In this document: positions 1 through 5,423 of the stretch, in pieces
Position numbering within the stretch: position 1 is the first letter of the stretch
Layout of the letters: every line of letters begins with the position of its first letter
Source: Acidobacteriota bacterium
Lineage (GTDB): Bacteria > Acidobacteriota > Terriglobia > Acidoferrales > UBA7541
Direction: 5' to 3'
Assembly (NCBI GenBank): GCA_019239815.1
Contig: JAFAZL010000033.1
Location: forward strand, 1 to 10,286
Length of the DNA stretch: 10,286 nucleotides
Position numbers and translations under genes: made by a program
The notes under the pieces: generated by a model
What the model saw: the letters and a program-made list of their open reading frames with translations, nothing else
Database searches by the model: none
What the model was told of the DNA's origin: nothing

Positions 1-1364
1 ACCTCGTGGTCAATCACACCTCGGACCAGCACGCATGGTTTCAGCAGGCGCGCCGCGATCCGGCATCGAAATATCGCGACTGGTATGTCTGGGCCGACAG
101 AAAGCCCCCCGGCGCCGCCAAGGGCGTGGTGTTCCCGGGCGTGCAGAAGTCGACCTGGAGCTACGATCAGGTCGCGAAAGCCTGGTACTTCCACCGCTTC
201 TACGATTTTCAGCCCGACCTCAACACTTCGAATCCCGAAGTCCAAGCCGAAATCCTCAAGATCATGGGTTTCTGGCTTCAGCTTGGCGTCTCAGGCTTCC
301 GCATGGATGCCGTTCCCTTTGTCATCGCGACAAAAGGCGCCGACGTCGCAAAGCCGGTCGAGCAATACGATATGTTGCGCACCTTCCGCGAATTTCTCTC
401 GTGGCGTGAAGGCGATGCCATCGTCCTGGCCGAGGCGAATGTGCTTCCAAAAACTGACATGCAATATTTTGGTGAAGCTGGCGAACGTCTCCAAATGATG
501 TTCAATTTCGCTGTCAATCAGCATTTGTTCTACGCACTGGCTTCCGGCGACAGCGAGCCTCTAAAGAAGGCGTTGAACGCAACTCGGCTTTCGGAGGACA
601 CCGCGCAATGGGGACAATTCCTCCGCAATCATGACGAGTTGGACCTCGGGCGCCTCACCGACACCCAGCGACAGAAAGTTTTCGCCGAATTCGGCTCGGA
701 CAAAAACATGCAGCTTTACGATCGCGGCATCCGCAGGCGCCTTGCCCCGATGCTGCAAGGCGATCGTCGCAGGCTCGAACTCGCCTACAGCCTGATGATG
801 AGCCTGCCAGGGACTCCCGTTCTACGATATGGCGACGAAATCGGCATGGGCGACAATCTGGACCTCACCGAACGAAACTGCGCCCGCACACCAATGCAGT
901 GGTCCACCGAACCTCACGGAGGATTCACGAAAAGCGGCAAACCAATCCTGCCGGTCATCAGCGGCGGCGCTTACGGATTCGAACATGTGAACGTCGCGCA
1001 GCAAAGACGTGATCCCAATTCACTGATGAATTGGATGGAACGCATGATCCGCATGCGCAAAGAAGCGCCGGAAATAGGATGGGGACAATTCACCATCCTG
1101 CGAACGCAAACGCCAGAAGTCTTAGCGCTCCGCTACGATTGGAGAAACAACTCAGTCGTTGTAGTCCACAACCTGTCAGCATTGCCGATCGAAGTATCCC
1201 TTGTCGTCGGAGTACAAGACTCCGATTGCCTCGTCAATCTGCTTGCAAAAGACAACAGCACCGCCGATGCCTCCGGCAAACACCGAATTCTGCTCGAACC
1301 CTACGGCTACCGTTGGTTCCGAGTAGGAGGCCTCGACTACATCTTGAAACGCACCCAATCTTGA
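1..1364 (+). CDS. GH13 alpha-amylase-family protein, trehalose-synthase-like (5' end missing)
   Basis: The frame is open at the left edge, so the true start lies outside the window. Family similarity suggests about 100 N-terminal residues are missing. Counting the GTG codon at 6 as residue 1, the GH13 landmarks are present: VVNHTSD at the start, GFRMDAVP with nucleophile Asp101 (codon 306-308), AEAN with acid/base Glu143, and RNHDE with Asp210, the third catalytic acid. RTPMQW (294-299) and the tail EPYGYRWFRVGG fit the trehalose synthase (maltose alpha-D-glucosyltransferase) group, which interconverts maltose and trehalose in the cytoplasm. The catalytic set is intact, so the enzyme is probably active. 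No maltokinase domain is fused; the protein ends about 10 residues after the GH13 C-terminal beta domain. It could instead be a related alpha-glucosidase or a TreS-like protein of other specificity. It is convergent with the pseudogene, 13 bp away, with no visible terminator between them. Confidence 0.88.
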   Translation, partial: LVVNHTSDQHAWFQQARRDPASKYRDWYVWADRKPPGAAKGVVFPGVQKSTWSYDQVAKAWYFHRFYDFQPDLNTSNPEVQAEILKIMGFWLQLGVSGFRMDAVPFVIATKGADVAKPVEQYDMLRTFREFLSWREGDAIVLAEANVLPKTDMQYFGEAGERLQMMFNFAVNQHLFYALASGDSEPLKKALNATRLSEDTAQWGQFLRNHDELDLGRLTDTQRQKVFAEFGSDKNMQLYDRGIRRRLAPMLQGDRRRLELAYSLMMSLPGTPVLRYGDEIGMGDNLDLTERNCARTPMQWSTEPHGGFTKSGKPILPVISGGAYGFEHVNVAQQRRDPNSLMNWMERMIRMRKEAPEIGWGQFTILRTQTPEVLALRYDWRNNSVVVVHNLSALPIEVSLVVGVQDSDCLVNLLAKDNSTADASGKHRILLEPYGYRWFRVGGLDYILKRTQS

Positions 1365-1377
1365 CCCATCTTCGCGC

Positions 1378-1756
1378 CTACTGGGGCGGCGAAACGCGAT
1401 CCACTACTTTCTGAAAGCGAGGGTCGCGGCGTAAAGGGTCCATGCGCAAGTCGGCTTTCAAGAAGTAAGCCAAATCTGGCGACCTCGGTTCGTAAGCTTT
1501 CTCCAAGTATTGAAACGCATTGTCCTTTTCTCCCAGGGCTGCATACACAACTGCGATCATGTACGGAGAGATATAGTTTTCCTTCGAACGTCGTTGCATC
1601 TCGACAAGGATCTTGCAGCTTGATCTTTGCGCCCTGCTTTCGCAGTTCTCTCGAGCGCACGTCCACTTCAAACAGGCCAAAGCGGATCAAATGGTCGGGG
1701 CTCTCGTCTGGCACGGCGAAAATCTCGCGTTGCGGTATCGGATAGACCGACATCAT
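1378..1756 (-). pseudogene. Decayed winged-helix/TPR transcriptional regulator, internal deletion plus frameshift
   Basis: Two pieces of one protein family lie in different frames. From the ATG at 1756 the first reads HLIRFGLFEVDVRSREL then RKQGAKIKLQ, the opening beta strands of an OmpR/CadC-type winged-helix domain. Near 1610-1625 the similarity stops. In a frame shifted by one base the sequence then gives YISPYMIAVVYAALGEKD, DNAFQYLEKAYEPRSPDL and LRMDPLRRDPRFQKVVDRV, the usual last ~75 residues of winged-helix proteins with a TPR or TolB-like C-terminal half. Family members are generally several hundred residues long, so the recognition helix and nearly the whole sensory part are gone. 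The first frame continues to 1337 as unrelated sequence. A GGGAGG ribosome binding site (1769-1774) sits 12 nt before the ATG. The product, if any, cannot be a working regulator. That both ends come from the same parent gene is inferred from domain order. Confidence 0.75.
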
Positions 1757-1796
1757 CTATCCGTTTGACCTCCCGTACAAGTCACCTCGCCGGTCA

Positions 1797-1825
1797 CCTA
1801 TATTTGCAAGCAATTGAAACCTCAA
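1797..1825 (-). promoter_or_regulatory. Candidate sigma70 promoter of the regulator remnant
   Basis: On the minus strand, TTGAGG (1825-1820) and TATAGG (1802-1797) are separated by exactly 17 nt, each matching four of six consensus bases. Transcription would begin near 1790, with GGGAGG at 1774-1769 and ATG at 1756. The arrangement is coherent, but neither box is strong. Confidence 0.35.
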
Positions 1826-2110
1826 AGCTTGTCGAGTCATGCGCTCTTGGTTCTGAATCAAGAATTTGCCTTCCGCGTCGCTCATTTCTCCACAGCGCCC
1901 GGTACAAACTTAAGCGTCATCAACAGCCCCGGAAATTCCGCGCGCTTCCGCCGAGCGCGACATTTCGCGAGCGGTGTGCGCCGTACGCTCCCGGGCGCAA
2001 CAAACCTTTTACAATCACATTGTTACTTAGCGCGCTTTTGCAATGTCCATTAAATCAGATCCTTAGGAAAAATCGGCCCGAGGGGAGGTTAATTGCTTGC
2101 CGTCTACGAA

Positions 2111-2139
2111 TTGACCGCGCGCTCACCTAACGCTATTGT
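2111..2139 (+). promoter_or_regulatory. sigma70-type promoter of the 665-residue TPR gene
   Basis: TTGACC (2111-2116) and TATTGT (2134-2139) are spaced by 17 nt. The -35 box matches five of six consensus bases and the -10 box four of six. Transcription would start near 2146, giving a leader of about 40 nt to the GTG at 2185. It is the best promoter-like sequence in the window. Confidence 0.5.
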
Positions 2140-2149
2140 CTGCGGTCAA
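2111..2149. repeat. 8-bp perfect inverted repeat spanning the promoter (possible operator)
   Basis: TTGACCGC (2111-2118) is repeated inverted as GCGGTCAA (2142-2149). The arm centres are 31 bp apart, close to three helical turns. The left arm contains the -35 box and the right arm covers the expected transcription start, where a repressor would typically act. Identity stops at both arm ends. Operator function is inferred from position only. Confidence 0.4.
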
Positions 2150-2184
2150 ATGGCGTAGCATTCACCTCAGTAAGGGTATAGAAA

Positions 2185-4182
2185 GTGGACGACAACACGC
2201 CCACGTTCCGCCGATTCTGGCATTTTGCTACCGGAGTGGCTTGTATCGCGGCACTTTTTGGATTCGGCCTGTCCGCACCGGTCTCTGGAGCCCAGGTTGG
2301 AAGCCGTTCACAAAGCTCTAGCGGTTTTCCGGCCGATGACGCTCTCGTCACCGTTGTTGTCAGTGTACGTGAATTGGGCGGCGGTCCGTTGCAAGGGAAC
2401 GCTGTCGTCAAGCTCTCCTCCGATTTCAAAGGCACTCATCTGACCGCAGTGACCCGCGATGCGGGTAACGCGACTTTTCCCTCCCTTCATACGGGTGACT
2501 ATCAAATCGAAGTCTCTTCCGTCGGATACAAAACTAAGATCGAGCCCGCCGAAGTAATGCCCGCCTACCCGTCGTACAACGTTTATGTATATATGCAGCC
2601 GGAATCTGCCTCGGACAACGCGAGCGCGGCGCCGACCGGCACTACGATGTCGCCTAAGCTCCAATCGGAGATCGACAAAGCAGTGACGAAAATGCGTCAG
2701 CAGCAATACGCGGAAGCGCAGAAGCATTTTGAGAAGGCCGCGAAGATGGCGCCTGCGAATCCCGACGTCCAATACATGTGGGGCATGCTCGAGTACTACC
2801 AGCAGCACTACGATCTGGCGCGCACAAAATTGGAAACCGCGATTTCTATCAATCCGAATCACGAGCGCGCGCTGGGTTCACTGGGAGAAATTCAGCTTCG
2901 CGAGAAGCAGTCGGCGCAAGCGGCGCAGACGCTCGAAAAGGCATACCTCGTCAACGGCGCGGATTGGCGCATGCACTACCTGCTTGCGTTTGCCTACGCC
3001 GATGAAAAGGAATTTGCGAAAGCCGAAACCCACGCGCAACGCGCCGCTGATCTCGGTGGAAAAGATCACGCTCCCCAAGCACGCGTCCTGCTCGGCCGAA
3101 TTCTGAGCTCTGAGAACAAGCTCTCTGACGCGCGAAACGCCTTCAACGGCGTGATTCGAGATTTCCCGACAGATCCGGCCGCGAAAGACGCGAAGGCTGC
3201 GCTTGTCGCGCTCGATAGAGCCACGGAATCACCCGCTCCAAGTGTTGTCGGGGCGTCCGGTTCGCCGTCGAGCGGTTCGCTGGTCTCGCCGAATGCGTCG
3301 GCGAGAAATTTGGCAAGCTCTTCGGCGGGAAATTCGGCGAGTCCTACCGCGAGTCCCGCTCCAGTGCCGGCGCCGCCGGTTTCGATCCGTCCATGGGCTC
3401 CGCCAGACGTTGATGCAAAAGAATATGTCGTCGCGCAAGATGTTACTTGCTCGCTCGAAACCGTCTTGCAGCGGACACAGACCCGCACGATGAAACAGAT
3501 CGCTAACTTCGAGAAATTCCTGGCGACGGAACACATCGAGCATCAGGAAATCGACGCTTACGGAAATCCTGGTACGGCCAGATCGAAAGATTTCACGTAC
3601 CTCGTGTTTATTACCAAACAAAAGTCGGGCGCGCTGCTCCTCGACGAAGAGCGGGATGGCGGCCAAAATCTGAGTGAGTTTCCGACATCGCTCGCTTCGC
3701 GTGGCCTCGTCGGCCTTGGTGTGTTTCTCTTCGATCCCGACTACCAAAACGATGTCACGTATCGATGCGAAGGCTTGAGCGAATGGCGCGGGCAGGCAGC
3801 GTGGGAAATCCGCTTCGAGCAGAAGCGCGAAGTGGAATCACGGCTCAGAACGTGGCGTACCAATCGCGGCGTCTTTCCCGTCGCGCTAAAAGGCCGCGCG
3901 TGGGTCTCTTCGAGCACCTACGACGTGCTGCATCTCGAGACCGATTTGCGCGAACCCATGCCGCAACTCGAACTCGATCGCGATCATCTCGCGATCGACT
4001 ACGGTCCGGTAAATTTCAATCACGGCAAGACCTCACTCTGGCTTCCCTGGTATGCCGAGATGTACATGCAGCTTCACGGCAAGCGCTACCATCATCGCCA
4101 TACGCTGACGAACTACGCGCTCTTCTCGGTCGACACCGATCACCAGATCAACGCACCCAAGGACTCCTCGAAGACAAACTAG
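2185..4182 (+). CDS. Exported TPR protein with carboxypeptidase-regulatory-like domain, 665 aa
   Basis: The start is GTG at 2185: an in-frame TAG lies two codons upstream (2179-2181), the purine-rich taaggg is at 2171-2176, and later starts would cut into the export signal. Residues 1-36 form a signal peptide (basic FRR, hydrophobic core 17-30, likely cleavage after VSGA). Residues 52-138 resemble a carboxypeptidase regulatory-like beta sandwich (GNATFPSLHTGDYQIEV, then GYK). Residues 162-332 hold about five TPRs, for example QQYAEAQKHFEKAAKMAP and YDLARTKLETAISINPN. A Ser/Ala/Pro linker (348-400) leads to a C-terminal domain (405-650) that I do not recognise. That domain is rich in predicted beta strand, has the only two mature cysteines (422 and 528) and ends with a His-rich patch, HGKRYHHRH. 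It probably acts in the periplasm or at the outer membrane as a protein-protein scaffold; no catalytic motif is visible. Confidence 0.9.
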   Translation: MDDNTPTFRRFWHFATGVACIAALFGFGLSAPVSGAQVGSRSQSSSGFPADDALVTVVVSVRELGGGPLQGNAVVKLSSDFKGTHLTAVTRDAGNATFPSLHTGDYQIEVSSVGYKTKIEPAEVMPAYPSYNVYVYMQPESASDNASAAPTGTTMSPKLQSEIDKAVTKMRQQQYAEAQKHFEKAAKMAPANPDVQYMWGMLEYYQQHYDLARTKLETAISINPNHERALGSLGEIQLREKQSAQAAQTLEKAYLVNGADWRMHYLLAFAYADEKEFAKAETHAQRAADLGGKDHAPQARVLLGRILSSENKLSDARNAFNGVIRDFPTDPAAKDAKAALVALDRATESPAPSVVGASGSPSSGSLVSPNASARNLASSSAGNSASPTASPAPVPAPPVSIRPWAPPDVDAKEYVVAQDVTCSLETVLQRTQTRTMKQIANFEKFLATEHIEHQEIDAYGNPGTARSKDFTYLVFITKQKSGALLLDEERDGGQNLSEFPTSLASRGLVGLGVFLFDPDYQNDVTYRCEGLSEWRGQAAWEIRFEQKREVESRLRTWRTNRGVFPVALKGRAWVSSSTYDVLHLETDLREPMPQLELDRDHLAIDYGPVNFNHGKTSLWLPWYAEMYMQLHGKRYHHRHTLTNYALFSVDTDHQINAPKDSSKTN

Positions 4183-4212
4183 CTTGTTTGCGAACATTCA
4201 AGCCGCAAAAAG

Positions 4213-4244
4213 AAAAACGCCCCGGAAAATACCGGGGCGTTTTT
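4213..4244. terminator. Bidirectional Rho-independent terminator
   Basis: A perfect 13-bp stem, with a GC core CGCCCCGG at 4218-4225 paired to 4232-4239, is flanked by five A's on the left and five T's on the right and closes a 6-nt loop (AAAATA). The A/T symmetry gives a U-tract in both directions, so it can end the 665-residue gene (stop 31 nt to the left) and the convergent skp gene (stop about 54 nt to the right). Confidence 0.93.
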
Positions 4245-4260
4245 GATTCCACCACGATTC

Positions 4261-4285
4261 GCGACGCTCACTTGCTGAGCGTCGC
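4261..4285. repeat. Perfect 10-bp hairpin between terminator and skp stop
   Basis: GCGACGCTCA (4261-4270) and TGAGCGTCGC (4276-4285) are perfectly complementary around a 5-nt loop. Neither side has a T-tract, so it is not itself an intrinsic terminator. In the skp transcript it lies about 12 nt after the stop codon and before the terminator hairpin, where it could protect the 3' end. Confidence 0.7.
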
Positions 4286-4297
4286 TGACCTATGACG

Positions 4298-4978
4298 TTA
4301 TCGCTGTGGCTTCGGCGCGGGCTTCGGAGTCGTCGTAGTGCCGGTCGCGGGCCTCGCCGGCGTTGTCGCCGCACCTGCCGCGCCAGCCTTCACGGGATAC
4401 GCATTGTCGTAGAGGCGAACGATTTCCTGTGTGATGTCGATGTTCGGTGAAACAAAGAGCACCGGGGTGTTTTGCGCGGACGAATCGAGGACGACAACGA
4501 TGCCGTTTTCGCGCGCGTAACGATCGAGGACGTCGACCATCTTACGGCCGATGCGATCGAACACGTCGGCCTGCGCGGCGTTCACATCTTCCTGGTATTC
4601 ATCCTGCTTGCGCTGGAGCTGACGCGCCATCGATTCGCCCTGACGCTGAAGGCGAGTCGCTTCGTCCTGACTGAGCTTTCCCTGGCCGGTTTCGAGCCGC
4701 TGACGAATGTCGTTGATCTGCTTGTTCATGCCCTCGAGTTCGTTCTGGCGCGAAGAAAACTGCGATTGCAGTTCGGCGCTGGCCTGTTTGCCTTCGCCAG
4801 TGCTGGCAATGGCCTGGCGAATGTTAATCACACCGGTCTTGCCGGCGGTCGCGGAACCCGCGGCAGGGGCAGCCTGCGCATGCGCGCCGACGGTCGCGAA
4901 CAGAGCCGCGCCGGCCAGCAGAGCTGCGCGTATCAGTTGGACGCGAAACCGCGAAGCGGTGGTAATTCTCGAATTCAC
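4298..4978 (-). CDS. skp: Skp/OmpH-family periplasmic chaperone, 226 aa
   Basis: Skp-type proteins bind unfolded outer-membrane proteins in the periplasm and carry them to the BAM complex. I start at GTG 4978: AAGGAG stands 7 nt upstream, and the protein then opens with a normal signal peptide (basic residues to 17, hydrophobic core 18-31, likely cleavage after GAHAQA near residue 36). Residues 48-56 (TGVINIRQA) form the usual first strand. Residues 65-155 are a long charged coiled coil typical of the Skp arms (QNELEGMNKQINDIRQRLE). GIVVVLD (159-165) and the end motif DITQEIVRLYDNAYP (181-195) also match the family. The last ~30 residues are an Ala/Thr/Pro/Lys-rich tail not needed for the Skp fold; E. 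coli Skp is clearly shorter. The nearest upstream gene on its strand is the giant lipoprotein, then bamA. An in-frame extension to 5038 exists but lacks this ribosome binding site. Confidence 0.9.
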   Translation of the reverse strand: MNSRITTASRFRVQLIRAALLAGAALFATVGAHAQAAPAAGSATAGKTGVINIRQAIASTGEGKQASAELQSQFSSRQNELEGMNKQINDIRQRLETGQGKLSQDEATRLQRQGESMARQLQRKQDEYQEDVNAAQADVFDRIGRKMVDVLDRYARENGIVVVLDSSAQNTPVLFVSPNIDITQEIVRLYDNAYPVKAGAAGAATTPARPATGTTTTPKPAPKPQR

Positions 4979-4985
4979 TTTATTT

Positions 4986-4991
4986 CTCCTT
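4986..4991 (-). promoter_or_regulatory. Ribosome binding site fixing the skp start
   Basis: AAGGAG on the minus strand (4991-4986) sits 7 nt before GTG 4978-4976. It supports this start over the in-frame ATG at 5038, which would add a 20-residue extension ahead of an otherwise normal signal peptide. Confidence 0.75.
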
Positions 4992-5295
4992 GTACTCGAA
5001 AAGTAATTCAATCTTGGCACTTGCAAAACCGCGTACAATTCGCTTCCTCAAAACCCGTTGCAGATTCCAGCTTAGAATCTCTATCTGCGTGATGTGTGAC
5101 TTGCTCTGTCACGAGCCGCTTCCGAAACTGCTTAAGAAGACGCGAGAGCGGGCGTCTCGTTAGCGAGATCGATTGGCTTGTATCGCTTCCCACCAGAGGG
5201 ACGTACAGGCAGTACACAAACCTCGGAGTATAGCCGAGCCACTCCGCCCGCTGCAATCAGAAACGAAGGCAGACCCACCCTGTCAATTTAGGATG

Positions 5296-5321
5296 TGGCC
5301 AACACCCTCGGTGGTTGGCCA
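5296..5321. repeat. Inverted repeat TGGCCAAC/GTTGGCCA
   Basis: TGGCCAAC (5296-5303) and GTTGGCCA (5314-5321) are perfectly complementary. Three further pairs form inside them with a single-base bulge, leaving a 3-nt loop. GGCCAACG recurs in direct orientation at about 5343. There is no adjacent T-tract on either strand. Confidence 0.55.
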
Positions 5322-5371
5322 GCCGAAACAGCATTCATCCTCGGCCAACGTGGCTGCTGCGTCACGCCCTG

Positions 5372-5392
5372 CTTCGGTAACACGGACCGAAG
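5372..5392. repeat. 7-bp hairpin just after the lipoprotein stop
   Basis: CTTCGGT (5372-5378) pairs with ACCGAAG (5386-5392) around a 7-nt loop, and a CTGC/GCAG pair extends it after a 3-nt bulge. On the minus strand it begins about 30 nt beyond the TGA of the lipoprotein gene, where a 3'-end structure would be expected. It lacks a U-tract, so intrinsic termination is doubtful. Confidence 0.5.
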
Positions 5393-5423
5393 TAGCAGTG
5401 CGACTTGGCTTGGCCTTTGCTCG

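Larger units (their letters stand above)
1757..2184. other. 428-bp intergenic region between divergent transcription units
   Basis: I find no convincing coding sequence here. It holds the candidate promoter of the regulator remnant at its left end and the promoter/inverted-repeat cluster of the 665-residue gene at its right end. Between them a small operator-like symmetry occurs at 2011-2023 (ACAAT, three bases, ATTGT). Two copies of GTCACCT lie at 1781-1787 and 1793-1799. No tRNA-like or other recognisable RNA fold was seen. Confidence 0.6.
4979..5423. other. 445-bp intergenic region between the lipoprotein gene and skp
   Basis: No credible gene is seen. The left end carries the skp ribosome binding site, with only weak promoter-like boxes above it (for example TTGTAC at 5039-5034). 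An AGATTC/GAATCT pair lies at about 5062-5080. The right third holds two clear inverted repeats, listed separately. I looked for tRNA or riboswitch patterns and found none I could support. Confidence 0.6.

Noticed and set aside
1781..1799. GTCACCT direct repeat, 12-bp period, near the regulator remnant's promoter
   Set aside because: Only two short copies, one overlapping the -10 box; too little to claim a regulator site.
2093..2158. Possible 21-residue leader peptide starting TTG after GGGGAGG (2082-2088)
   Set aside because: The Shine-Dalgarno spacing is only about 4 nt, the start is TTG, and the best promoter (2111-2139) lies inside it, so the main transcript would not contain its start.
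4472..5092. 206-codon frame on the plus strand, antisense to skp
   Set aside because: It mirrors the skp coding sequence in a GC-rich codon pattern, has no recognisable family and conflicts with the clear Skp/OmpH assignment.
5008..5256. 82-codon open frame on the minus strand between the lipoprotein gene and skp
   Set aside because: It starts with TTG, has no ribosome binding site, no domain-like pattern and an unremarkable composition; it looks like a chance opening in the leader.
5221..5290. Possible tRNA or structured RNA on the minus strand (GGCTCGG...CCGAGG patch)
   Set aside because: Only one 5-bp stem forms; there is no acceptor pairing, no TTCGA-type T-arm and no anticodon arm in register.
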